From positions 16,988,001 to 17,052,000 of the forward strand of contig NC_091047.1 in NCBI RefSeq assembly GCF_963966145.1: 64,000 bases of DNA, given 5' to 3'. Origin of the DNA: Tenebrio molitor (taxonomy: Eukaryota > Arthropoda > Insecta > Coleoptera > Tenebrionidae). How positions within the stretch are numbered: position 1 is the first letter of the stretch; each line of letters opens with the position of its first letter. Below the pieces are notes generated by a model. The model did not search any database. It was not told where the DNA came from and saw only the letters and a list, made by a program, of their open reading frames with translations. The position numbers and the translations under genes were made by a program. Of the stretch, positions 39,120 to 50,272 are shown in pieces.

Positions 39120-39980
39120 TTAATTTCCATTGAGGACGTGTCCGCGTCCCCAATTGTGCCCTCCAAAAATTCCACCACGAGGTTGTTGCTGCGCGGGTCG
39201 TGGTCTTTCAGGCGGCGACCCGAACCCGTGCACTCCCCCAATTTGATCGGGAAACCATTGTTTTAAAATAGAGGGTGTTTGGAGCAAGGCAGGGCCACCC
39301 AATTCTTGTGGATATTTGAACATCAAGAAGAAGTACAAATGTCCTATTAAAATACCAATCAGTTCTTGAACGCCATTTCCTGATATCACCATGTTGAAGA
39401 GCAACAAAACCCAAGGCAGGTACATAGCTTTGAAGCGTGTACCAAACCAGAAATTCACGATTGTGTCTTTATTGAGCTGGCACCAGATATACAGTACTGA
39501 TAGAATCATTGGGTCAAGTAGGAGCTAAAAAATAATAAATAATCTTTCATCAAATGTTGATTTAGTTATTCTCACAGGCATCTCTAGAAGTAAACCCACA
39601 ATAACACAACATATCCAGTTGAAAATCAGAAGAAAACAGTAGTCTGCTGGCCTTCCAGCATAAACACCTAAAACAAGGTGTAAGAAGTTTTGCTTGCATT
39701 TTTAGTTAGTAAATTAACCTTCTTCAAGGCGTCTTGAATAGTTGTAAAGGAAATAAAGATTGATCAAATAATGGAATCCTGTGCTTGGATTTAGGGGGTA
39801 ATATAAAGCGGAGGTCACGAGCCTCCATATTTGGAAACGTTTCAAAGGTTCATAAAACAGTACCAAGTTTTGGGGTTTCAGAATCCCAAAACGACCAAGT
39901 AGAGTAAATCCGACGGTAGACGACAGCCAGTAACGTGTAAAAATCGGTACATTTCGGAACCAGTCACCGAAATCAGACAT
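39120..39980 (-). CDS. Der-1: Derlin-1
   Basis: Three exons on the minus strand: 39719-39980, 39576-39667 and 39120-39524, giving 252 residues. The introns are both 51 bp with GT/AG ends (GTTAAT...TTTTAG and GTGAGA...TTTTAG), and codons join correctly. The amino end MSDFGDWFRNVPIFTRYW and FYEPLKRFQIWRLVTS are typical of Derlin-1. The rest is a multi-pass rhomboid-like membrane protein with YPQELGGPALLQTP near the end and a Gly/Pro-rich cytosolic tail. Derlin-1 sits in the ER membrane and helps extract misfolded proteins for proteasomal degradation. The length is close to vertebrate Derlin-1 (about 251). Confidence 0.95.
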
Positions 39981-41103
39981 TTCGACCTAAAAATTATAGT
40001 TTGTTACGCACTTAACTGTTCAACAAATTGACAAAACAATAAACATAACCTCACTTACTAACTAAACTGCTTTATCTTTCTTTCGCTTTTTCCTACACAA
40101 ACATCACACAGGGCGATATTTAAACTTTGCGGAACTTGATAGATTATCAGATTAAACAGTTTAAAGACACGTGTCCTAACTCCCTTATTCTGGCAGTGAC
40201 ATGACAACTTCGCTTGCTCAGAGGAATTCTCCTGTCAATTCTGTGTCTGTCAAAATAGAATATGGTGAGTGGGGATATATGGGTGACCCTCCCACGGTGG
40301 TGACGTAGATGTCAAAAGGTTACCGGTAAATTCGGCGTTTTGTTGTGTTACGGGTTGCTCGACAGGATACTCCACAGTGACACAAAAAAAATGACATTTG
40401 ATCTCGAATTCTCGAACGAGACAATAAATTAGATATTTATACATTAAGGGTGATATGAACATGATTTTCCCCTGAGGTTGACGTAGTTATAAATCGATGG
40501 CCTTTGGTCCGAGGTTTATATAAGTTTATAAGTCAACTGAGGGGAAAACATGAATAACTCCCGTGGTGAATACAGTATTTTTTGCACGACCTGTATATAA
40601 TGAGCAACTTTACTCCCTGATTGTATGGAGTAAACCGGGTCTTTTTTGCCCCTTGGACAAAAAACGATAGCCAACTCAAGCTTTTAGTCATGTTTTTTCC
40701 CCTTGGGCAAAAAATCATAGCCAATTCAACCTTTTATGATACTATTGGGGACACGGAAAACTGGGCAGATGTGTGATTCAGTTGTCAAAATTTCTAAACC
40801 ATACCTTAGCTACTCATAACCAAGTTGACAGTTTTTTTGAAAATATCAATCATAATGACGATAAAGGTGCATTTACATTGACACTTTTTGAAATGACAAT
40901 AACAGACTGCCCAGGATTGCAGGATTCCATGTCCCTCATTGTACCTACCTACATATTTATTTCGAATTAATTTTTTTTTTCACTCGAGATGCAGTTTGTA
41001 GCCCGAAGGCAAAGCCCGAGGGTCCTACAAAGCACCGACGGTAACAATCATGCAGTTCCGAGGTGCAGATACTAGGTACTATCGAATTAATGAAAAACTA
41101 GTA
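39981..41103. other. Intergenic DNA: hairpin and short tandem repeat, no gene
   Basis: Derlin-1 promoter region at its left end. A hairpin at about 40463-40552 (TTTTCCCCTGAGGTTGAC against GTCAACTGAGGGGAAAA). Two ~57 bp direct repeats at about 40639-40735 (CCCCTTGGACAAAAAACGATAGCCAACTCA-like, given here in part as CCTTGGACAAAAAA and CCTTGGGCAAAAAA). A small hairpin near 40992-41030 (TTTGTAGCCCGA...CCTACAAAG). Confidence 0.45.
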
Positions 41104-41998
41104 CTATGGCGGACAATAAATTTAGGCCGGCAAATTTCTGACATTTCAAAAAAGTCAATGCAAGCGACCATTTATTGTCATTATGACTGATGTGTCAGTT
41201 TGTCAAACTGAAGGTTTTCAAGCTGTTTGGCGTTTCCTTCGCCCTTTTCGTAACTTACAGATCCTGACGCACTAGCATAACTGATTTGTAAACTCTGTGT
41301 ACTCATAGATTGCTTGACATAAATGTTACTAAAAATTTTCCCTTCGCTATAACAAATAGATCCGGCGCGAAATTTAAAAAAATGGAAAGAGCAGGTTTAC
41401 ACGTGATGTTTTATTATTATTCTGCATGTTTGCACTTAGGAAGACGAAAGAAAACTTCAGTACAGTAGGAATAATATATTAGGTTTTATTAGTACAGGGT
41501 ATTTCACGAGTAATAATGTGATTAATGTGCCCGACGGAATAAAAAATGCAACCCACAATACGTTTTCGAATTTCCGAAAAAGCTGGCTATTGAAATTAAA
41601 ATATCCAGCTTTTTTCGGAAATGGCTAAACAGAAGCAAGAAATTATATACTCCTATTTAATGCATGAACAAAAATTACCTCTGTATCATTTTCGATGTTT
41701 GTAATGATGTAATGTCACTTAAAGTGTTCATAATGCTAGATTCTTGAGGCACGCACTCACTTCACAAATTTAAAAAAATCAACAAAAAATCGCAACGGAA
41801 CAGATCAAAACAGCAACACGATCAAAACGAATAACTTTTAAAACCAGAGAATCGCAAAACAAAGCTCTAAAGATGAAAAATCGCAAATCTAAATGCTTAA
41901 CCCACTTGACAGAACTGACAATTTCAAATTTGAAATGTCATGTAATTTATTTTTCGCGTGGGTTTTATAACAACCAATGAGAATCAGTGGCGCGAATG

Positions 41999-42217
41999 TG
42001 TTGGGATTTTCTAATAAGGCCGACTGTTTTGATTTAAAAGCTAAAACTGTTTATTCAAACGTGAACGTGTTGTTTTACAATCTACAAGTTTCAAGTTAGT
42101 GTCTATGGCGTATACCAGGTTTTTCCTTAGTTACATCTACTCGTTGGTTTTAGTACCAACCTAAACAAAATAAAAGTACTGTTATTAAATAATTATAAAA
42201 TGAGAAATACATCAACA
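41999..42217 (-). repeat. Copia 3' LTR
   Basis: 219 bp, identical to 46312-46530. Confidence 0.95.
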
Positions 42218-45200
42218 CTCTCCCTTATTTAATAACTTACAGATTCCCATGTCGTTACACAAATCTCTAAATCGGGTTGAAAACAATGGTTTTGTTAATA
42301 TGTCCGCGAGCTGTTTTTCAGAATCTACTTTTGAAACCATAATCTCTCCAGCAGTTACTAATTCGCGAACAAAAAAATGTCTGATACGAATATGCTTCGT
42401 TCTTCGATGGAACTCGGGATTCTGGGCAAGTCGAATAGCAGCTTCATTGTCGATTTGTAATGTAGGTGTTGCTTTCAATTGGTCCAGTTCAGTTAAAATC
42501 CTCTTGATCCAGATGATCTCCCTGGCAGCTTGGCTGGCAGCTACAACTTCAGCTTCAGTTGTGGATATGGCAACGGAAGATTGTCTTTGGCTCATCCAGG
42601 AAATAGGGGCCCCAGAGTGGAGGCACAGTACACCAGAGGTCGAACGCCCCGTGCTAAGGTCACCACCATGATCTGCATCGCTGTAGCATTCAAAAACCCC
42701 CTTTGCTTGGTTGTTCTTGTAAAGAAGCCCACAGTTCGTTGTACCTCTCAGGTACCGCAAAATCCTCTTGACCCTAACTACGTCTCGATCTGTTGGATTC
42801 TCAAGATTTCTGGATACCACGCTGAGTGCGTACGCAATATCCGGACGTGTCCCACACATGAGGAACATCAATGCTCCCACGGCTTGTCTGTATGGAAACT
42901 CGGAGTTTCGAGAGCTTTCTTCTGTGTCGTTGTCCTTGACGATTGGAGTAGTCACTGCCTTGCAGTTACTCATGTTGAATCGTTCTAACAGTTTTTCGGT
43001 GTAGTGGGTTTGACTCACCCTCACCGAGCCGTCTTCTTCTCGATTGATTTCCAGTCCCAGGAAAAACGACGCAGGTTTAGCAGTTATTTTGAACTTTCGT
43101 CCTAAGTCATCGATAAATTGTTGAAGTTCCTGTTCGTCATTGGCTGCAATTAAACCATCATCAACATAAAGGACGAAGAACATTTTTGTGGAGCCTGTTT
43201 GCCTAACAAAAAGACAAGGATCCGCTTCGCTCCTTCGAAAACCCAATTTAATGATGTAATTGCTAAACTTCTCATTCCAGCAACGAGGGGCTTGTTTCAG
43301 CCCATACAAGCTTTTCTTTAGTCGACATACTCTCCCAGATCCATCACCGTGTCCTTCAGGTTGTTGCATGTATATGGTTTCCTTCAAGTCACCATAGAGA
43401 AAAGCCGTTGAAACGTCAATCTGTGCAAGTTTCATACCTTCATTTGCGGCAACACTGAGTAACGTTCGAATAGTAGACTTCCTGGCTACTGGACTGAAAG
43501 TTTCGTCATAGTCAATTCCTCTTTGCTGTGAATAGCCCTTGATGACCAGTCTCGCCTTGAACTTATCGATTGATCCATCGGCGTTGGTTTTCACTTTGTA
43601 GACCCATTTGTTTGAAATAGCCCTTTTTCCTTGAGGTAAGTCCACTAGCTCCCAAGTCTCGTTTTCTTGAAGAGCCTTCATTTCACGGTCCATGGCTTCT
43701 TTCCAGTAATCCTTTTGATCCGACTTCATGGCCTCGCCGTAAGTTTCTGGTTCCTCAAGTGACGTTGCAAGATGCATCACGTAGTCTTGCAGTTTCTCTG
43801 GCGCTTTCAGAGTCGATCTGTTCCGTAGACATCGTGTGGTCCTGTCGGCGTTGTGCTCGCAATCTGACTCGGAAGTTCCAGAAATTGACGTATCTTCGGT
43901 TTCCTGCTCCTCTTCATCGTCATCGGTGAGTTCATCATCGCGATCAGCTTGAATTTCCTGTTTAGACGTTGAATCATCTTCTGGAATAATCACACTTTTC
44001 GTGTGCTCAAGCGTTTTCTCTTCAAATACGACATCTCGTGATCTAATGAGTTTGCATTCCTCTTTGTCGAAGATCCTGTATCCGTCATCATGATCGTAGC
44101 CAATGAGAATACCTTTAGTGGCTTTTGGGTCCATCTTTTTTCTGGTTTGCTTCGGAACATGAACATAGCAAGTGGAGCCTATTACACGTAAGTGTTTCAG
44201 TCCCGGTTTCTTACCGTACCACAGTTCATATGGAGATGTTCCTGGCACGTTTGAAGGTCCCGTGCGATTCAAGATGTAGTTAGCTGAACGAACTATTTCA
44301 GCCCAGAGTGTCTGCGGAATGTTTCCGTGGGCATGCATAATTGCCCTTGCTGTTTCGACGACTGTGCGATTCTCTCTTTCGCTACAGCCGTTTTGTTGTG
44401 GGGTGTATGGCATCGTTAGACGTTGAATAATACCTTCCTTTTGAAGCATACTTCTAACGTCCTTGTTGTCAAACTCCTTCCCATTGTCACTCAGAAGTTC
44501 TTTGATCACATGTCCAACAGTTTTTGTTTCAGCTAAAAACTGACTCAGCTTCTCTGCAACTTCTGATTTTTCTTTCAAGAAATAAATCGTCCTGAATTTT
44601 GTGTAATCGTCCTTGAAGAGCACAAAATATTTAAATCCTGACATCGATTCCTGAAATGGTCCGCATACATCTGTGTGAACTCGCTCTCCTGCTTTTGTTG
44701 TCTTCGTTCTAGTGCCAAATGGTAGGCGATGAGCTTTTCCGTACATACAGCCTTCACACAGTTCACTGTTCATTTCCACTTTGATGTTCAGCTCCTTGCT
44801 CAGTAGCGACTTCACATGGCGCTTATTCTGATGTCCGAATCTCTCATGATATAGCTGCAAGAGATTATTTGTACCTGTGACATTGACTTCATCGAGTGAG
44901 CTGGTTTTCGTACTTCTCACGGCCAACTTATAAAGTCCTCCAAATCGATCACGAACTCCTATCAGCTGGACTAATCCGTCGACTTTGAAATTGCAAGTTT
45001 CTGTGGTTGAGATGAACTCGCTATTTTGACGTTTATCTTGTGCTGCAAGAACGGAGAACAAATTCTTCTGAATACTTGGAACGCACCAAACATCTGTCAG
45101 AGTGATTTTGTTCCATCTTCCTCCAACTGCTGCTTCAATCTCCACTGTACCTTTTCCAATGGCTTCAATTTTCTCACCATTCGCTGTGGTTACTGAATGT

Positions 45201-46177
45201 GTTGTTGAAAATGGTTCAAGTGTTCTGAACGAATTTTTGTCATTTGTGATATGACTTGTCGCGCCATTATCTACATACCAGTCTTTATTACTGCTTTCAG
45301 AATTCATCACAGTTGATGTAATAGAAACGAGTGTCATGTTCGTACCTGGTTCCGGATTGCTCGATTTCGGTGGCCTGCCATCAGCTATCCACTTTCTACA
45401 CACTTTCACGGTGTGATTTGGCTTCTTACAATAATGACAAATCAGCTTCTTTTTCTTCTTGGAATCGACTACATTCGCTTGCTGCGATGCCTGCTTCGAC
45501 GAGTTCACAACCAGAGCTTTCTGATCAGAAGATTCGTCCTCCTTGGTCCCTAAGGCTCGTTCATATGCACACAATTGATTTGTCAGATTATCGACTGTTC
45601 TGTCACTTTTTGACATTAACATCCAGCTAGACTTGAATGAAAAATAGTCATCTGGTAGTGTTCCCAGAGTTTTACAGATCAGAAATAAGTCTGGTAGTTC
45701 CAGGTTCGCTTCATCTTTCATCATCTCCTGCTTCAACTCGCTCCATAGTGTTTTCAATTTTGAAATATGTGATGCGATGTCAACTTCAGGATTCCTCTTA
45801 AATCCAAAGAATTGTAAGCAGAGGTTGTAGACTTTGTCCTCAGAAACGCCGTCAAACAACTTGTGAAGTTCCAGCCATACTTCTCGCGACGTCGTGAATC
45901 GCATTATCTTCTGCAACGTTTCATCTGACATGTTCGTGGTTAAGATAATCAAGGCATTGCTGTCTGCTTTATTGAATACTTCTAATGCACTTTTGTACGT
46001 CGCTGTTTGGGCAGCGGTAGCATCTTCTTGTAGTGTATTAGGTGCCACTAACCTGCCTTGGACAACATCCATTGCTCCGGAGACTCCTCGTAGACAGACG
46101 GAAATTTTGTATTTCCACGTAGTCCAATTTGCTTTCCCTTCCAATAGTCCAACGTTAATTATTCTTGACGAATCCAT
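42212..46177 (-). CDS. Copia Gag-PR-IN-RT-RH polyprotein, intact
   Basis: 1321 residues from ATG at 46177, with its stop just inside the 3' LTR. Gag is followed by a CCHC knuckle (CHYCKKPNHTVKVC, about 245-258). Protease has WYVDNGATSHIT at about 299. Pre-integrase has LYHERFGHQNK and CEGCMYGKAH (about 474). Integrase core residues are Asp in HTDVCGP (about 499), Asp in SDNGKEFD (about 563) and Glu in QNGCSERENR (about 598). RT has DVSTAFLYGDL, KSLYGLKQAPR and YVDDGLIAAND (about 1002). RNase H has YSDADHGG (about 1163) and ISTTEAEVVA, ending in LADILTKPL. All motifs are present and in copia order. Confidence 0.95.
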   Translation of the reverse strand: MDSSRIINVGLLEGKANWTTWKYKISVCLRGVSGAMDVVQGRLVAPNTLQEDATAAQTATYKSALEVFNKADSNALIILTTNMSDETLQKIMRFTTSREVWLELHKLFDGVSEDKVYNLCLQFFGFKRNPEVDIASHISKLKTLWSELKQEMMKDEANLELPDLFLICKTLGTLPDDYFSFKSSWMLMSKSDRTVDNLTNQLCAYERALGTKEDESSDQKALVVNSSKQASQQANVVDSKKKKKLICHYCKKPNHTVKVCRKWIADGRPPKSSNPEPGTNMTLVSITSTVMNSESSNKDWYVDNGATSHITNDKNSFRTLEPFSTTHSVTTANGEKIEAIGKGTVEIEAAVGGRWNKITLTDVWCVPSIQKNLFSVLAAQDKRQNSEFISTTETCNFKVDGLVQLIGVRDRFGGLYKLAVRSTKTSSLDEVNVTGTNNLLQLYHERFGHQNKRHVKSLLSKELNIKVEMNSELCEGCMYGKAHRLPFGTRTKTTKAGERVHTDVCGPFQESMSGFKYFVLFKDDYTKFRTIYFLKEKSEVAEKLSQFLAETKTVGHVIKELLSDNGKEFDNKDVRSMLQKEGIIQRLTMPYTPQQNGCSERENRTVVETARAIMHAHGNIPQTLWAEIVRSANYILNRTGPSNVPGTSPYELWYGKKPGLKHLRVIGSTCYVHVPKQTRKKMDPKATKGILIGYDHDDGYRIFDKEECKLIRSRDVVFEEKTLEHTKSVIIPEDDSTSKQEIQADRDDELTDDDEEEQETEDTSISGTSESDCEHNADRTTRCLRNRSTLKAPEKLQDYVMHLATSLEEPETYGEAMKSDQKDYWKEAMDREMKALQENETWELVDLPQGKRAISNKWVYKVKTNADGSIDKFKARLVIKGYSQQRGIDYDETFSPVARKSTIRTLLSVAANEGMKLAQIDVSTAFLYGDLKETIYMQQPEGHGDGSGRVCRLKKSLYGLKQAPRCWNEKFSNYIIKLGFRRSEADPCLFVRQTGSTKMFFVLYVDDGLIAANDEQELQQFIDDLGRKFKITAKPASFFLGLEINREEDGSVRVSQTHYTEKLLERFNMSNCKAVTTPIVKDNDTEESSRNSEFPYRQAVGALMFLMCGTRPDIAYALSVVSRNLENPTDRDVVRVKRILRYLRGTTNCGLLYKNNQAKGVFECYSDADHGGDLSTGRSTSGVLCLHSGAPISWMSQRQSSVAISTTEAEVVAASQAAREIIWIKRILTELDQLKATPTLQIDNEAAIRLAQNPEFHRRTKHIRIRHFFVRELVTAGEIMVSKVDSEKQLADILTKPLFSTRFRDLCNDMGICKLLNKGEC

Positions 46178-46311
46178 TGTTTCTTCTTTGGTTCACCTCG
46201 TGGATTCCTTAACCTCAAAATTGGACTTGCGGAGATTACTTCAACCAGTACGCCAAATTATATTTTCCCGTTAGTGCACTTTCTTTTTAATACGCACTGT
46301 AGCCCATAACC

Positions 46312-46530
46312 TGTTGGGATTTTCTAATAAGGCCGACTGTTTTGATTTAAAAGCTAAAACTGTTTATTCAAACGTGAACGTGTTGTTTTACAATCTACAA
46401 GTTTCAAGTTAGTGTCTATGGCGTATACCAGGTTTTTCCTTAGTTACATCTACTCGTTGGTTTTAGTACCAACCTAAACAAAATAAAAGTACTGTTATTA
46501 AATAATTATAAAATGAGAAATACATCAACA
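46312..46530 (-). repeat. Copia 5' LTR
   Basis: 219 bp, identical to the 3' LTR. Followed on the plus strand by the GAATG duplication. Confidence 0.95.
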
Positions 46531-47086
46531 GAATGCTTCAAGATATTACCAACACAATCTATGATACTTTCTTAATATTTTAATGTTATGATTTGGGGAT
46601 TTTGTTATCTAGGGATATTTAAAAAAATGCATTCTATCAGTGGACGTAGTCTAGTAGCACTTATCTCTGGTGGACGCTTCTTTTCCCAATTTTAATTTTG
46701 ATTATCGCTGTCACGATGACAAGAATGACAAAAATCGAAAATGGGGTTAGTTGAACATAATGCCAGCTCCACATTTTGATGTCAAGCCAATGACAGGCCG
46801 GCCTAAATTTATTGTCCGCAATAGTCATGGATTTATTAGTACTGGATACGGCAATACCCTATAAACGTATGTCGACTTTGAAAAAACATATCACAGACTT
46901 CGGTACCTTCCCCCATTTCATTCTAACCTGTATTAAAATATGTTTCTCTCTGTTATTACAATACGTATGTCGTTTTGATGTTTCGCAAATGTCAATTTTG
47001 AAGTTTGAAATTAATTCAAAAATCTGAACCTGTGGTCTGAACTGTCATAAAACTTCCTGAATTCGTAAAATAGAATAATTGCAATA

Positions 47087-47905
47087 ATGAAAACCTGCAG
47101 AATTTGTTCTACTCCTTATAGTTCTTCAAGACAAGACTTATCTTTTCACTGGTATGTATACTCCGTACTCTGGTAATTGCACGTTTTTTGACAGAAGACA
47201 GACACAGAAACCAGTTTGGCGGGAATTAATCTGCAGGGATACAATGGTTTTCTACATAACGTGAAACAATTGAGATGGAGAGTTTAGTATTTTTCACTGC
47301 TTTATGTTTTGGAACTAGAATTTAAAAACGTGCAATCTATCACCGTACGGAGTATACCTAAAATAGACGATTCTTTACAAATACCGAAGACCTGGGTGAA
47401 AAAATGATTTCAGTTTTCCAAAAGAAACCTTCTTAAGAAACAAATGGATATAAGTGTGGAAGAGACAATCAAAGTTGCAAACAATGCGGTTATTTGTTCA
47501 AAACATTTTCGGAATTCTGAATAGGATGAATGTAAAAAACCATGCAAAATTTTAAAAAGGGTTTGTATAGGTATCTTCACAATACCTGAATTTTCCTACC
47601 ACACCTAATGCCCCCTTTAATCTCAATTTCGCAGAAGAACATTGTAGTGGCAACAAAGGTAGAGCGTATAAAACTTAAATATTTAATTTCTCTTTCATAA
47701 CTTACTTACCTATTTTTAAAAATTGTTAGAAAATAAAACTACGGCTATTCAATCAGTAAATTCGAGATATAATGCAGATGTAACAGTAGAGCATCTTAGT
47801 AGCCCTCGAAAAGCAAAACGACATGTAAATATGATCCAACATGTTGACGAGCAAAAGGAAATACACTACGAATGTAAGAAAACTGCGAAAGCTCTAAACA
47901 ATTAA
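47087..47905 (+). pseudogene. Decayed THAP-domain gene
   Basis: Exon 1 (47087-47151) encodes MKTCRICSTPYSSSRQDLSF and ends at GTATGT. After an acceptor (GATTTCAG, about 47420) exon 2 gives FPKETFLRNKWI, the FP...W core of a THAP finger. The frame then shifts: AVICSKHFRNSE, the Cys/His end, is read one frame over and is followed by a TAG. A third piece at about 47731-47905 gives NADVTVEHLSSPRKAKRH and a stop. The MITE 47161-47352 lies in the first intron. The gene has a frameshift and stop and is probably dead; sequencing error or alternative splicing are less likely. Confidence 0.6.
47161..47352. mobile_element. MITE, 192 bp, intact sibling of 22709-23268
   Basis: CTCCGTAC...GTACGGAG ends, flanked by TATA on both sides (47157-47160, 47353-47356). 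It contains the uninterrupted junction TTTAAAAACGTGCAATC where the sibling holds the 353 bp insertion. It sits in the intron of the THAP relic. Confidence 0.82.
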
Positions 47906-48478
47906 CAAAAACAAGATAAGAAGTAAACTTAACAAAGTTGTATTATTTAATAATGAATAAATATAAGAATCTGTTACGACTAATATTTATTTTGGTGTTT
48001 TTTTGTAAGTTTCATGGATACTTGTGAGTTTGAATTTACGCACAAATTAAAGTTAAGTGGTTCACAAAAATATAGGTAGTTGTTGAAGGCAGACAACTCT
48101 CTTCACCTTTGTAGTCCAAACCTGGATTTCCTTTTGTGAAATCTTTACCAACAGCATTGTCAGTGTTTCACATTAAAGTGAAAAATACCTGGCTTTAGAC
48201 GAATTAGTCATTCTTAATATGTTCAAGTTCTAAAACAATAATTCTTGATAGAGTTAACGGTTCAAATACTCTCGAACTATGCAAACTTCAGAGAAACGGA
48301 TTAGAAAAAGATGACACGAATGACAGGAGAGTAATAAATAATTGATAGATTGAGAATTTAAAAGGATAGTGCTAATACCCAGATAATGCGTTGAGAGCGA
48401 CAGAAATAGATGGTACGTCTTGTTCAACTATGATGGCTGTACGCCGTATCCAGTACTAATAAATCCATGGCCATAGTA
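47906..48478. other. Intergenic DNA, nothing recognised
   Basis: No coding frame, RNA gene or clear repeat seen. Confidence 0.4.
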
Positions 48479-48838
48479 CTATCGCGGCCAAAATAGGTAC
48501 TTTGGTCGTCAATGTGACATAAATGATATTCAATTGTAAAGCAAGCTTTAGGATGTTTAACCTTATTTTTTACTGTTGTTAAAATTATTTTAATCCATCA
48601 GTGTCATACGGGTGGGGTAAATCCCAGCTGCGGAGGCAGGGTTCAAAAACAAAAGATCAACATAGTCGCGGTTTAGACAACCTTCAGAAGCAAGTAAGAC
48701 GATTCTATATTTATTAAAAACTGAAGGTGCCATATTTTTGACAACAATAATTTGAAATTGTCATGTATATTGATATTAATACTTGATTTACATTTGAAGT
48801 GTCAAAAAGTGACGACCAAAGTATTTTAGCCGCGATAG
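48479..48838. mobile_element. TA-flanked MITE, 360 bp
   Basis: CTATCGCGGCCAAAATAGGT at the left and TATTTTAGCCGCGATAG at the right. TA at 48477-48478 and 48839-48840. The right TA is also the left flank of the next element. Confidence 0.82.
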
Positions 48839-48840
48839 TA

Positions 48841-49989
48841 CTATGGCGGCCAAAAAATTTTGGCCGTCACTTTCTTGACATTCAAGTAAACTGTAAATAA
48901 ACCTTTAGGAATCGTAACCCCACTTTCGATTCTTGTCATTTTGACAATCAATTTAAACTGTTTGAAGCTCAGATATTCCAAAAATCCGACATGAATAAAG
49001 AAAATTAGAGCAATCGTACATACTCCCTAGGATTTAGGGATATTCGTTATTAGGTTGCCATACATTTGGTTAGGTTGGAGGATATGTGGTTTTTGGTGAC
49101 AAACAAAAGATATCACAAAAATGTAAGACAGCAAATTAATTGTAACAGTTGCAAATGACTAATTTCTCGCTAAGTGATAGATGATTTTCTTTTCGACTGT
49201 AATTACACGAGAGGTCTTTTTTTGTCCGGATAAAATTGAATTTTTTTACGATAATTTGGTTTTTTTATCTGGTGGTTTGTGGAGTCAATTTACCAAAAAG
49301 AAACCAAATTAGAGTTTAAAAAATGAAATTTTATCCTGGACGAAAAAAACCTCGAGCGTAATTCGATAAGATAATTTAATGAATAATGATAGGTAGGTAA
49401 TTATGAAAAATTGAATTGGCCATTTTGCACGTCAATTTATTACAAGCTGTGTCAAAGTTTAAGATTGTTGGTTCGTTTTCATAACAACAAACAATAATCA
49501 GGTTCGAAAAAGTTTGCCATGGAAGTTCAAGCACATTTTATCCAGATGCAAAGTTAGGGCTAACTTTATCCGATGTCAAAGTGACAAATGCATCGCGGCT
49601 TATGGGATTTTTTATACATGAATTAAATTATCGCAATCAATTTTGGTTACTGGCGGCATATTTATTTGGATTTAATCTCTCAATTCAAGGTAACCAACCT
49701 TAGGCATTCAAAATAACTTTTGAAAATTCTAGTTACACACAACATGAAAAACGTTATTTCCCTAAAAGTTCGAATTCTAGGGAGTAATTCATTTTTGACA
49801 CGAGAGTAGATAACCTGAGGTAAACGTTCTGTGTAGTAGAAATGACAAAATAATTTTGAGTTTTGAAATTTACCACCCAAAAAATTACGTTCATAATCAA
49901 GACGGTAATCATGATGACAATAAAGTACGAATTACAATTTTTTTTTGAATTGACAGACAATGACGGCCAAAATTTTTTGGCCGGCATAG
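48841..49989. mobile_element. TA-flanked element, 1149 bp, with nested MITE
   Basis: CTATGGCGGCCAAAAAATTT at the left and AAATTTTTTGGCCGGCATAG at the right, with TA on both sides (48839-48840, 49990-49991). A GTGTCAAAAAT-family MITE occupies 49013-49806 inside it. No transposase frame. Confidence 0.78.
49013..49806. mobile_element. GTGTCAAAAAT-family MITE with an insertion
   Basis: It follows the 55807-56172 sequence (TTAGGGATATTCGTTA, GGTTGGAGGATATGTGG, GAATTCTAGGGAGTAATTCA). Between about 49196 and 49630 it carries extra DNA, which includes a hairpin (AGGTCTTTTTTTGTCCGGAT against ATCCTGGACGAAAAAAACCT). The left terminus is eroded. Confidence 0.65.
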
Positions 49990-49994
49990 TACCT

Positions 49995-50227
49995 AAAGTC
50001 CATTCATTTTGTATTGAACTTTTCAAGGTCAAATAATTTAAATTTTGGCACTGTAATTATGTTTTGTAAATAGTGACATGCCTATAACCAACATAATGTG
50101 ATTTAGCAATGCTCAATTCAACGTTTACGGTGTTTACCTGCATGTCACTATATACAAAACATAATTACAAAGCCAAAAAATAAAATTATTTGACCTTGAA
50201 AAGTTCAATACAAAATGAATGGACTTT
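49995..50227. mobile_element. MITE, about 233 bp, long arms (copy 2)
   Basis: AAAGTCCATTCATTTTGTAT pairs with ATACAAAATGAATGGACTTT. It shares CAAGGTCAAATAATTTAA and TTTTGTAAATAGTGACATGC with 36653-36881. It starts a few bases after the end of the previous element. Confidence 0.85.
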
Positions 50228-50272
50228 ACAGCAAAACGTCATAGATTTGTCAACTTTTCAAAAATGTTGTAG

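Larger units (their letters stand above)
41999..46530 (-). mobile_element. Copia-type LTR retrotransposon, intact
   Basis: LTRs of 219 bp (41999-42217 and 46312-46530; TGTTGGGATT...CATCAACA) are identical as read. GAATG is duplicated at 41994-41998 and 46531-46535. On the minus strand GGTTATGGGCTACAGTGCG directly follows the 5' LTR (right end) as a tRNA-iMet-type primer site, and AAGGGAGAG precedes the 3' LTR. One uninterrupted polyprotein lies between. This is the best candidate for an active element in the window. Confidence 0.95.
41291..46651. mobile_element. TA-inserted element (about 824 bp) carrying copia
   Basis: The empty site in the sibling at 33797-34136 is GATTTG-TA-GTAGCAC. Here TA is duplicated at 41289-41290 and 46652-46653 around the insert. 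The ends (ACTCTGTGTACTCATAGATTGC against the inverse of GCATTCTATCAGTGGACGTAGT) are imperfect inverted repeats. Removing the copia element and its GAATG duplication leaves about 824 bp without a transposase frame. Confidence 0.7.
41104..46824. mobile_element. TA-type element carrying two nested insertions
   Basis: CTATGGCGGACAATAAATTT at the left is inverted at the right as AAATTTATTGTCCGCAATAG. TA precedes the left end; the right flank is TC, probably mutated. The short sibling at 33797-34136 gives the uninterrupted sequence. The element at 41291-46651, which itself holds a copia element, is inserted in it. Confidence 0.8.
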
